From Tetranychus cinnabarinus (lineage: Eukaryota; Arthropoda; Arachnida; Trombidiformes; Tetranychidae), in assembly GCA_022266195.1 (NCBI GenBank), contig WHVY01000002.1, positions 6,463,001 to 6,527,000 of the forward strand: a stretch of 64,000 nt of DNA, written 5' to 3'. How positions within the stretch are numbered: the stretch's first letter is position 1; every line of letters starts with the position of its first letter. Shown piece by piece: positions 38,785 to 49,851 of the stretch. A program made the position numbers and the translations under genes. The notes under the pieces were generated by a model, which did no database searches, had not been told where the DNA came from, and saw only the letters and a program-made list of their open reading frames with translations.

Positions 38785-40101
38785 TCAGTAGTGTCTTGGA
38801 TTTTTGCTTTTTGCTTCTTCAATTACTCGCTCAATCGTTCTTACAGCTTGTACGCCACTGTCTGAGTTTCTCATGCTTTGCGAGATTTCTTTGATTCGAT
38901 TATGCATTTCAACGTCTTTTAAAGCGTTCTCAATAGCATCCAAAAGACGCTGCTCGCTAAACTCCCAAAGATTGATACGATATCCAATCTTTTTGTCAAC
39001 AGCTCTTTGTGCATTGTCCATTTGATCGAGGAAACATGGAATGATAACGAGTGGTTTAGCAAAATAAAGCGTCTCCATGAAAGTACTATTGCCACCATTT
39101 GTTATAACCAAATCAACCAATTCAAGAACTCGTATTTGGTCAACATAATTTTCACCCCACATGTTATCAGCCAACTCGAGTTGATCACCACGAAAACCTT
39201 TAGAGACGATAAATTTATGGGGAGATTTGGCCAAGACACTGATTATGTCTCTCATTATTCCCAAATCATTTGAAACAGCTGTTCCAAGTGTAAAATAGAT
39301 CAATTTTCCAGGTTTATTGAAAAAGTCCCGTGGTATTGCAAGTGGTGTAACGCCAGGCGATCTAATGAAGCAATCAACTCGATGCCAAGCTGGCTCTCTG
39401 GGTAAACACTCTTCATAATCCAATTGAGCTGGATAATAGTAGAAACCAACTGATTTGGGTGGAAGAACCATTTTTAGAGGATTAAATTCTGGCGGTCTTT
39501 TCATTGAACGCAGCATTTCATTTGTTTTTTCAATATTAACTGAATTGGCTTCCAAAAAATTTTGGGCAACCTCTTTCCAAAGCCTTTTATCACTTGTTGT
39601 AGACAAACCAAACCCGTAAGGTGGACCGTTGTGATATAGATTGAGAGGGTTTGCTGTTTGTAAAGATATGACCGTGTGGTTTGTTACAAATAAGGAGCTT
39701 GTAAAATCACACCAACCATGGATCAGGGCATCAAATTGAGTCTGATGAACTGCAATAATTTTATGAATGCAAGACTCAAGTCTTCGATACTCGGCCACCA
39801 TATGCGATAACCTTTCCTTATCGGCTTCAGAGTAATTCCTGTAACGTTCCAGAGGATTTTTTCGTATGCTGTCTGGACAGCTATCCATCAAATTTATAAA
39901 AGAATCATTGGTCCTAAGAAGTCCTTCAGAAAATGGCAAAAATTCGATACCTCGAGATTCAGAAAAATGCCTAAATTTTCGCAGATGTGCGAAAATAACG
40001 TGATGTCCCTGTCGCTGTAGCAATTCACCAAATCCCAAAGCTGCATTGATTGGACCGTAAGAGTTTGTAGCGGTTATAAGAAAGTGGTATTTTTTTGGCA
40101 T
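38785..40101 (-). CDS. UDP-glycosyltransferase, single exon, spider-mite (bacterial-origin) type
   Basis: Intronless, 438 residues from the ATG at 40101 (an upstream in-frame GTG adds 21 residues of no family character). The GT1 fold is evident: N-terminal block GFGELLQRQGHHVIFA (about 23-38) and C-terminal donor-binding block ITNGGNSTFMET (about 333-344) followed by PLVIIPCFLDQMDNA (about 350-364). There is no signal peptide and no C-terminal membrane helix, unlike ordinary animal UGTs but as in spider-mite UGTs, which are believed to have come from bacteria. Family members attach sugars to small lipophilic compounds, aiding detoxification. Two normally conserved histidines are replaced: the acceptor-activating GH near the N-terminus reads GP (Pro17), and the HGG of the donor site reads NGG (Asn335). 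Activity is therefore uncertain. The gene is flanked by a direct duplication. Confidence 0.93.
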   Translation of the reverse strand: MPKKYHFLITATNSYGPINAALGFGELLQRQGHHVIFAHLRKFRHFSESRGIEFLPFSEGLLRTNDSFINLMDSCPDSIRKNPLERYRNYSEADKERLSHMVAEYRRLESCIHKIIAVHQTQFDALIHGWCDFTSSLFVTNHTVISLQTANPLNLYHNGPPYGFGLSTTSDKRLWKEVAQNFLEANSVNIEKTNEMLRSMKRPPEFNPLKMVLPPKSVGFYYYPAQLDYEECLPREPAWHRVDCFIRSPGVTPLAIPRDFFNKPGKLIYFTLGTAVSNDLGIMRDIISVLAKSPHKFIVSKGFRGDQLELADNMWGENYVDQIRVLELVDLVITNGGNSTFMETLYFAKPLVIIPCFLDQMDNAQRAVDKKIGYRINLWEFSEQRLLDAIENALKDVEMHNRIKEISQSMRNSDSGVQAVRTIERVIEEAKSKNPRHY

Positions 40102-40334
40102 GGCTGTAAATTTAGCACCAGATACGATTATCACTGAGAAATTTGTAACAGATGAATGCTTCACTAGAATCGATGAGAAAATTTATGCAGAATTTGTGTT
40201 GAATTTACTATTTAAAGACTATTTTAGCAGGCTGATGATTTAATCTTCACTTTTACAGCTAGAGAGATAAAAAAGAACTGTGGAGGCAAATGAGAGGGAA
40301 AGCAATTAAATGTTGAATGTTTACTGTTTATTAA

Positions 40335-41140
40335 TGACGTGATAAATGGTTTATAAACTGTTCATCTCTACTTACCCCAGTTTTCAATTGAATGAAGGAG
40401 CAATCAATGGTGAGTTTGACATGATCTCTTGGTTATTAACATAGCCATCTGATAAGTAATGGATATTGAAAATGGGAAAAACTCCAGGACAATGAAAATG
40501 CAGTGGATTGGATTAGTGATTGATAACTTTTATATAAAGCTGGTGATGATATTGAAGACAAGATTAAAGAAAGAAAATGATGATAAGGGGAATATTAGTC
40601 TTCATATAGCCCGGTTTAATGTAACTCCGAGAAGCACTGCTTATCATATTATAGTAGAGCTACAGCCATCTTTAGTTATCTCAAAACAATCAATCGATTG
40701 ATTCGTTTTTATAACTTTCTCAGTTTCTAGATTGGCTTTTTGAATATTATTATTATATTATAGTTACATAACTTATATACCAAGGAAAGGTGGAGATCGA
40801 TTAATGTAAATCATTTTAAAATTGATTTTTCAAGTCGCTAAGTTCATTTTGAAGGATTTCCAGAATAATTGTTGTAACCAGAAAAGATGTAAATTGATCA
40901 AACATTTTGAAATATTTAAATTTTAATATTATATTATATTTATAATTGTAATATTACATAGAGACATTACATTTACATTGAATGGAAATAAAGGGATTCA
41001 CATTGACGAGTGAGTATTTTCACAATTTACAGTAAGGTTCATATAAGTAGTTTTGGTTAAAATTTGATCGAATAGACTTGTACACTTGATTTATAATGGC
41101 CTGTATAATATGTAAAAATAGAGATAAATTTTCGCTCTCT
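40335..41140 (+). repeat. Right copy of the direct duplication flanking the UGT
   Basis: Partner of the segment at 37460-38690. It lies between the UGT start and the SLC16 stop codon and runs straight into that gene. Short frames present in both copies share the residues KTR, END, HI and TPRSTAYH, but the reading frames diverge after one single-base indel, so I do not call a gene. The region probably also holds the UGT promoter (left side) and the SLC16 3' UTR (right side). Confidence 0.8.
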
Positions 41141-41164
41141 TGAGAACTTTGCTAAGTGGGGATT

Positions 41165-44100
41165 TTATGCAACAACAAGGCTATCGTTAACTACAACTTT
41201 AGGAGTTTTACGCTTATTGTTATGCAAAGTTAATTTGAATCTACCATGGGCAAGGTAGGGAAGAAGGAATAGGATTAAGCCACCAATTAAGATCATAGAT
41301 CCAGCCCAAGAAAATCCTGGGTCATAAGAGCCAGTTAAATCAAACATCCAACCTGCATTAAATAAACAACAATCATTAATCAGTAAGTTCATTAATTAAT
41401 CAAATTAAATAAATATCGAAACAGTTAAGAGTCTTACCAACAATTGGAGGTCCAATTAAACAAGCAACTCCTTGAAAAAGTAAAACCAAACCAAAAGCAT
41501 TTGTAAGCTTTTCAATACCCAGAAGATCAACCAATATAACGGACGTTAAACTAACATAGGCTCCTGTTGATTAATAAAATATAAAAGTACGTTAGATTAA
41601 TGTGAGTTAAATAATCATAGATCATTAATCATGATTAAACATACCACAAGTGATCCCAAATATAGCACAATACAAGGCCATGTAGGTGTAAGTTTGGACA
41701 AACGAACTGAGAATTGTTGTAAGGCCACAAAGAGAGATACAACAATTGAATAATAAAAGTCGATTAATTACTTGCAAGTCTGAGATAAAGCCAAAAATTA
41801 ATCGACCAATCGTTGATGCAATTCCCATTATGGCGAGTAGATTGGATGCCTCAGAATCAGAAGCTAATTGCAACCCAACAACACGGTCTTTAATGTAAAT
41901 ATGGGGAACATAAAAGCCCAGAGAAGTCAATAAATTTGAAATTGAAAAGACAAGAAAAATTGGGTTTCGTAGAAGACGAAAGTTCATCATTTCATCAAGA
42001 GTATCTCGGACTTCAGCGCTACAAAGAAAGGCCAACCAATCAGACATACAAGAAAATTTGAACTTGGAGATGATTGACAATGAAGATAAGGAAGAGGAAG
42101 AGTTTAAGGAAGATGATGATGATGAAAGTGACGATGACGAGCAAGAAGAAATAATATACTTGGATGAACTTTTCAACATTTCATTGTTTTGTAAGTTGAA
42201 ATCATTGTTTCTGTTAACCATAGACTTTTCAATGGATGCTCTCGTATCAGGATTAGCCTCAGAACCAATGGATGAAGTACTCAAATCATTCACAGCTGAT
42301 GTTGATGCTGAGTAAGACAATTTATTGTTTGGATTGTGATTTGTAGGAAGATTTAGATGCATTAAAGATGCCGAATAAAATATATCTCGTCGATATAAAA
42401 TGCCACATGAACTGGTAACTGAATGTTTCCGTCGACAGGTTGTATTACAAGATTCCATGTTTGCCACTTGATTTTCTTGTTGAGTTGAATTAAATTGGTT
42501 TTTGTCGTTACCTATCTTTAAATTTTGCTGCATAAAATAATTATTTGTATTTCCATTGGCAATCGTTAAGCCATTCATTAGATTATTACCAATATTCAAA
42601 TTTTCATGTTTCTCTGCAAGTTCACCTGAAGGTTGAAGTTGACCAGTCATTGGCGGATACAAGGCACATATGGAATGACGAGATGGACTTAGTGGCTCAG
42701 ATATGGTCAACATGGGTAAGCGTGTTTGATCGTTTTGTATATTGTTTCCAAAGGCTAAACTGGATACTGAACCAACAACTGGTCCATCAATGTTAGAAAA
42801 GGATGTATTTATCATGATAGTACCAATATCTCTTCCGTTATTTTCCGGCTTTTCAGCAGTTATCTTTTTACTTAAAATAACATTTCGTGGAGTAACTTTA
42901 CTATCGTTGATAGGTTCTTCAATTATCTTTTTGCAGGAATCAACATTATTATTATTGTCTGCATTAATTTGATCTTCATCCTCGTCAGATTCTGTTTCTT
43001 CAAGAGGCCTTAATAAAGCTCCGAAAACGCAACAATTTAACAGCAGGCTTGCAATTATAAGAAGTCCCCCTCGCCAACCGTAAAGGCGGATGAGCCATTC
43101 CGTAAGCGGGGCAAAGGCTGCACTTCCGATTCCAGAGCCACATACTGCTATGCCCGTTGCGAAAGCTCGCCTTTTTTCAAAATAACACGTAACACTAACA
43201 ATAGCAGGAAGATAGATCAATCCAAAGCCAGCTCCTGAAATACAGAGAAAAACATTGTGATATAATGTTTACTAATGGCTAATGCGGTTCAATCATGGCT
43301 TTCAAGGAGTGTAGAAATTCTCTTTAAATCCTTTTAGTTGGACACAATTTTTAAGCAAACATTTGATACATTGCCTTTAAATTGTATTTTTATAGTAATG
43401 TATGTATAGATCAATTAGTAAAGAAAATGTAAACGATCAACTTACCTGCACAAATTCCAATAGAGAAAAAAAGATAAGTAACATTGGGTGCTATTACACT
43501 GGTCACTAATCCAAAGCTTGCGAACAAGGCACCAACAATCGTAATAGTACGGCAGCCATATTTATTTGTTAGTCCACTTGCGATTGGACCTAATTGATTA
43601 AATGTTGTGGAAAAACTTTAATGAAACTTTAATCAACTTCACAAAACTTTACTTCAGAGAGTTATTGAGCAGATGTAACATCACACATTATTCAATGATT
43701 CACAGGTGAATAAAATCAAACTAACTGTTAATTCATTCTACTTCTATCACACTAGATGTCATTACTTCCAATGGAAATTTCAAATTTAAAAGAGCGCTAA
43801 TATCAAGTTGAACAATTGTTACCCAAGAGTATACTCTTTGATTGTTACAGTAATTGTTGACAAATTAAGTTGAATATAAAAACAAAAAATAGCAATTTAC
43901 TAAACTTTAGCTAATTCTTGATACTTGTGATTATCATTCAGGCTAAATGCTGACAAAATTTGGAAGAATAGACTTCATTGAAGATCTAGAGTGATTATAA
44001 AAAAATGACTAACCGTTGAAAATTGTCAAAATTATTGAAACAACCTGTTTTAAAAAACAAAACAATATCGTTCATTGTTTGATAATGAATTTTTTTCAAG

Positions 44101-44718
44101 TTTATCATTCATGTTCCCTGGCATCCCTCCAAGAAATTAAGGTTAGTACGAAAGAAAAATATGATTTGATAAGTTGACAATTTGCGAGTAAATAACAATA
44201 CGATTCCTTGTATCCATTATTAATAAAACAAACATGTAACTCTTTTTGTTTATCAAAGTAAAGATTTATGCTGAATTACGTGCACAAAATAAGTCCTTCG
44301 AGATCTCAAACCATTAGTCTAACAACTGATCAAGAAATCAATTCTATTAATTCTATCAATTCTAATAGTTTTTATTTCTTTCTCAACAGAAGCATGGTCA
44401 AAGTAGAGTGGAGCGAGGATAAAGAAACAGCTGTTTTAGATTGATTTGCGATGAACAAAGACCTTCAATGTAATAGTTACTGTGATTGATTTTAATCTTA
44501 CCAATTCCATAAGTGATCCCAGTCATGATACTTGGAACCCATGCTGTTATTCCTTTACCTGCCTTGAAATGTTTCAACAATTCAACATAAAATATGCCGA
44601 ACGTGTAAGTGATTCCATCGGCAAGGAAATGAATCATGAAAGAGGAAAGGACAATCATCCAACCATATCCACCATCAGGAGCTTTAGGATAAGCCTTTGT
44701 TGGCTTTAATCGAGTCAT
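41165..44718 (-). CDS. SLC16 monocarboxylate-type transporter
   Basis: Five coding exons, minus strand: 44718-44502, 43589-43446, 43234-41645, 41563-41438 and 41352-41165. All junctions are phase 1 and the product is 754 residues. Both SLC16 signatures are present: DGGYGW at residues 15-20 before helix 1, and YFEKRRAFATGIAVCGSG at about 138-155 in helix 5. Helices 1-6 fall in exons 1-3, and a very long Asn/Ser-rich cytoplasmic loop of about 270 residues separates them from helices 7-12. SLC16 proteins carry lactate, pyruvate, aromatic amino acids, thyroid hormones or other organic anions; the substrate here is unknown. The long central loop resembles MCT12/14-like orphan members more than the lactate carriers. 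The Ser-rich part of the loop (near 42060-42140) makes an acidic shadow frame on the plus strand. Confidence 0.9.
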
Positions 44719-47700
44719 CTTAACTCGTAATTAATCTTTGTGCCAGATGAATAAATTGAAGCAGATTTAGTCGACAATTAATTTGTGACCCAGGGTTAAA
44801 TCTGGTAAAACCGAAACAGAGGGAAAAAGGATTACAATGCTGAATCATTTGACAAGACAGGGCCAAAGCAGTTTGATTTAGATATGATTACGTTCATTGA
44901 CTGGTTGCTGTGACATTTCAAATCTATTGCGGTTCCAAAATTGTTGAAAGATTAGATGAGATGGAATCAAGTAATTGCTTTACAGGCTGAATGCGCTCAC
45001 GTGTTTATTAAAAACACTCAGCTAAAAGAGTTGTATGAATTTGGTTTGAAGCCAATACAAATATTGTCTTCACATCACTTGCTTATCAATTTATTAAATT
45101 TTCTTGGCTGACCTACTCCTAGAATCTTAATTACCAATCAAATTTCGTTATAAGTAAACATTGGTTATTGGCGTCAATATTTAGGGTTGAACTTGACTTA
45201 TTTTGCACTCAAAAACTCTGGTTCTGGTTTCATACATGATACTTATTTCAAAAGTAAATGTTTACAATTAAACAATCAAAAATCTAAGCATATTGACAGA
45301 TGAAGCTTTTTCAACAGATAAATAGATTTTCAATATAAATTGCTGTTTAAAATTTCAGACATGATTTAAAATGATTAAAGAGACAGTTGATTCTTAATTA
45401 GCTTTGGTGAAAGGCAAGGCTAAATGTTGCACCACTTTAGTATTTTTACGTAATATTTGATTAGTCTGTAATTATTCAGATGAATTAATTAGCTTAGCTA
45501 AATATAGCCAAATCAGTGAATCTGAGTTGCTTTTCGTCATCATCATTAATCAGATTTATTAAAAGATGAAACACTGAAATGTTAACTTTTTCTGCCAAAT
45601 CTAATTAATTTTATTTCTTCGTCATACAGATCTTATCTGGAAATTCAGGAAAGCGAAAAAAAGTCGACCTTTAAACTGGTAATTTGAGCACCAACAGTTA
45701 AACAACCAGGCAACAATCAATTGAATTTGAACCCTTGTATCCTGTTTAGATCAGTTCAGATACAAAAAGGTAAAAATGGATACATTTGCTCTTATATTGA
45801 TACAATTTAACCATTTTGTAAATGATTCAATGGTAAATTGTAGGATTGAATAGGCCTCAATGTATGTTATTTAATTAAACACTTCACCAGTAATTACAAT
45901 TACAAAGTTAATACATTGGTTTGGCTTTTGGTTTTGCTTGGTTATGCAGTAAAAAAGGATCAATGCTTACAGTTTTTGACTGTGATGGCTTGTTCAACCA
46001 ATGTGATTTTGTTGTCCAGTTAATGATGTTATCATCTGACAATTGGTTTGACGGTTGACTTGACAATCCTAATTGATTTGACTTGGTTGAAGGTAAATTA
46101 GGAGACTCTAATTAACCACGATCCTTCATCAGAGTCTCTCAATTAGTTATCTTGTGCAGCAAACAGTTGATCAGTTTGCAATATAATGAGAGATTTTTCA
46201 AACCTCCCATTGGCAATCAAAATTTCTGGTACTAATGTTGATGTTTTTCTTGGGATTGGACGAGCAAATACTGAAAACTGCAATTAACAACAAGCTGGAA
46301 ACGAAAATAAAACAAAATTAACTCATAAAATTGAACTTGACCCGTGTGTAAGTTTATCCCATGTTTGTGCGATTCAATGGATGTAAATGGAAACGGATCT
46401 TAACACTTGTGTTGGTAATTTTGGCACAAAATTGCAATGCAATTGCTGTAAATTGGTTTCACTTTCAAGCTTGTAAATTAACATATAGTGGTGGTTAATT
46501 GGTGGAGAATAGCAATTATAATTGTAAAGATGGACAAATTGGTCAGCTTGAAACATTTATGGTTAAAATAAATACTAACCCCCAGCACTAGAGGTAACCA
46601 GATCGAGTGAAGTCGTCACAAAAGTGCGAAATGAAAAAACAGCTCAAAGCAAAGAAGGGATAACTAATGGAATAGATTTGACTGGAAAATGGTGATTTTC
46701 ATGGATTAATGGTGATCAACTCGGAAACAAAAGATGACAAATTTATTGTTAGATTAACTAACATTCATTACACTCTTATCTTACAGTCTTTTGTTCACCT
46801 TCATTATTATAACAGTTTCATCACCATCTATTCACCATCTTCATCCCAGCAAGCTAACAATGAATTTTGGGTGAATCTATTGACAGAGGTCCTTAGTAAC
46901 AAGTCATAGCAAACTGAACATGAGAGAACCTTTCGAATTCAATCCTTTCTTTCTTTCTCTTTCTTCACTATTTTATTTCTGTCTACGATTCTTTCATTAA
47001 ATTGAAGGTTACTAACAGAGTCCTCAAGATTTTCCATCAGCTGAACCATGTTTTCAAGTTTCCTTTGGCAGTCAACACCAGTAATCACAGAGCATTCTCG
47101 TAACTGGATACAACCGTCATTACAAATTGTAAAATGAAAAAAGTAATTAAGTAAGTTATCTTTTACACAATCTCTTTACTTTCATTAACTTAAATTTTGA
47201 AATTTAATACGGCGCATTTAATTGAGTTGGTCATTGACTTAAACCATTGCCCAAATATTTTCCCAAATAAGATGTAAGCTGAGAGTGGATTTAATTGCAA
47301 GTTTATTTGGTAAATTATGAATTACATTGGAAATTGTAAATACTCATGTTTTGAGTCTGCTAGCTTGGAATAAATATTGCAGTGTTCCAGGAAGCAGAAA
47401 TAAAAAAACATGAGCATTATTGGCAGATTTTTGAAAAAAATCATTCTATAGAGAGTAAAATAGTTGCGTTTCTAGATTAAATACAAACACATTATTTGAA
47501 TATAACAAGCTTCATAGATATTCGAATGATAAAGTGGGCCTGATTGTTGGATATCATTTTAAAAAATTAACCACTGAACACAACTCTCTTCGAATGTATA
47601 AAAATCAACTGCTGGTAGATAAATAGATTATTTTGAGCTTTCAATTAGATTATTTGTATTAAAATGTTTTAGGAAGAATGCAAATTGTATTTGTCCAAAA

Positions 47701-47743
47701 AATCAGTCAATGGACGTCATGGTCATAATCATTTATGGTCCTT
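44719..47743. other. 3 kb intergenic region
   Basis: It must contain the SLC16 promoter (right of 44718) and the 3' flank of the dsRNA-binding gene. Otherwise AT-rich with a pyrimidine tract near 46940-46975. The short frames (46374-46556, 46709-46909) have no features. Confidence 0.45.
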
Positions 47744-48731
47744 TCATTTGAAATTTGAGTAGACCTCAAGAGAACTTAGAAGTTGTTTCACTGCTTTATT
47801 TCTGGCCTCTTCTGCACTTGAATTACTCCATCCAAAACCAGTAATGACAGGATAATCATGGCCCTCAGGACGAACTTCGCATCTGAAACGGAATTCTGTT
47901 CCATTTTCCTGTTTAAATTCGTCATGATTATAATTTAGCGAGCAATTCAGGTCGCTAAGCAGATCTTTCAAGTCTCCATAGGAAATATCTCTAGATGGCG
48001 AATCCAATTTTAGATTTGTAATTGCTTTGAAAAATTTAGCTGCTACTGTCATCTCGTTATCTTTTACATTTAGATCCTTAAGCAGTACAGCAATTTTGTC
48101 GGTCGAACTCGTCTGAGGAGCATTGATCTAGGAAGAAAAAAATCAGAAAATATAAACACTAAATGAAATAGTCACAAAAAGATTAAATTGGGCGGTGAAA
48201 TAAACCAACTTTCTTGGCTATACTCTTAGGAATGAACTCATTACCTCAACATCGTTCTTAGATGGTTGAAAGAGTGTATTAATCAGGCTTTGGATTTGCC
48301 AGACAATCATATCAATTTTTTATAATTATCAATAGACTCAGTATTTTAATATTATAATACTTAAATTAGGTTAATCACAGAGCTTTAATTTACTTTAAAA
48401 AACGAGTGAAACTACAGGTAGAGAGGTACACAAACCAAAAAGCCAACAAGGTTTAGCTAAACAGTGTAATAGATTGGGAATAACAAAGTCAACTTACTTT
48501 TTCACAAATTTTTTCATAAGCGATTTTTGCAGCAGCAGTTTTAGCCGTCTTCTTATTTTGAGCTGAATGCTCAACATGAATGGCGTATTCCTTGATATTA
48601 ATTACACATTTAAAAGACGGTGCACCAACAGTAAAGTTGGAGGCTTCTCCAACATCCATTACTGGAACAAACCGGCATTTTTGTCCAAGTTCTTGAAGTT
48701 TACCAACCCAATTAATAGCAACTTCACACAT
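47744..48731 (-). CDS. Small double-stranded-RNA-binding protein with two dsRBD-like regions
   Basis: Two exons, minus strand: 48731-48498 (78 codons) and 48127-47744 (127 codons plus TGA), joined in phase 0, 205 residues. Region 1 (residues about 5-75) is a dsRBD: NWVGKLQELGQKC, FKCVINI, then the conserved helix KKTAKTAAAKIAYEKI that grips the RNA backbone. Region 2 (about 125-200) is a more divergent dsRBD: LSDLNCSLNY, FRFRCEV, GFGWSNSSAEEARNKAVKQLL, with a weakened basic patch. Proteins of this plan include Dicer partners (Loquacious, R2D2, TRBP) and other dsRNA binders; which group this one joins cannot be told. The ATG at 48731 was used because the longer frame begins at TTG. A possible alternative first exon lies in the intron (48235-48300). 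Confidence 0.75.
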
Positions 48732-49851
48732 GATGATGTTATCCAAGAAAATTGATTAAAACTAATAAACAAATAAAAAAATAGCGATAGCAACAAATGT
48801 AAAATAACAAAATAAATGAAAAATAAAACAAGAAAAAGTATAAAAGTAAAAAAATCACATAAGACAGACAAGAAGGAATGTAAACTTAAAGGGAGCTAAA
48901 AGATTAATGAGTCAAAACAACTGATGATCACCTTGTAGTATCTTCAGAGTGAGACTCATAGTCTTATTACGGTTACTATTGTTTTCCCACTATCCTGAGG
49001 AGAGATTGTTCAATATTAACTGATGAAATGCATAAGTAAGCTTCCATACCTTTGGTTGCACCACCCATTACCAACTAGTTAACTCAGGTTAAGAGATTAA
49101 GGCAACTCCTTCATTCTAGATAATTCACCAGAAACGCGTTTTTTTCAATTTGTGAAATATCTTAACGAATTGATTCCAACCAACTTGTGTAGGATATCTT
49201 GTTTTAATTCAGTCAATCTGATGATTAAATGGATAAAATTCAACATTAAACCGTGAGAAACTATTGATAATTCAACTAACCCTTTTTAATCATTTTTTAT
49301 CAAAATTTTGATGATTATTTTAGTCTTTCTAGCAAAAATTTAACATTGTTAAAATTATCAAGAGTGACAAGTGAGCATTTCTCATCTTTTGTTTCCAAAG
49401 ATAAATTGCCCTGATCATTAATTATTTCATTTGTCATTTTATTTCTGTTTGATTGATAGTTAATGTTTGTCGACTTTAATGTGTTTGTCAGGTGAGTCAG
49501 GCAGAATTGAATTTTGTGAGCAAATGTGTTTATTGTCAAAAGACCTTTAATTAGCAATGATTAGCCTCTGGGAGTTCTTTTATGCAAAATAAGTTTATTG
49601 TTTTGATAGAATATTATTGAATTTTAATTATGAAGCAATGTATAAATGAAGACAATGATAATAATCATATGTGGTAGATGTTGGAGATGATGATTCAAAA
49701 GTGAGATTGATTGAGTGCTTGATTGTTTTGGCGAAGTCAAAGTTGAAGAGTAATTCTGTGATTATGATAATAATTCAGAAGATTTAGTAGTCTTTACATG
49801 ATTCAATGATTTCTTCATCAACTTGGTCAATTTGGTGAGCAATAATGTAAT
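48732..49851. other. Intergenic region between dsRNA-binding gene and DENND6
   Basis: It holds the promoter of the former and the 3' UTR of the latter, both on the minus strand. AATAAA on the minus strand at 49594-49599 is a candidate polyadenylation signal for DENND6, about 255 bases past its stop. A protein-like minus-strand frame ends at 49315 (see rejected items). Confidence 0.5.

Noticed and set aside
42058..42315. Acidic plus-strand frame (Glu/Asp-rich)
   Set aside because: Antisense shadow of the Ser-rich loop of the SLC16 transporter, whose five exons are phase-consistent.
34093..44718. LNS or EGF exons of a full neurexin upstream of the neurexin-like exon
   Set aside because: The minus-strand open frames in this interval are explained by the UGT and SLC16 genes or by low-complexity DNA; no laminin-G-like sequence is readable.
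49315..49557. Minus-strand frame whose last 40 residues (from an internal ATG) look protein-like
   Set aside because: No convincing acceptor or promoter and no recognised motif; it might be a tiny gene but support is too thin to list.
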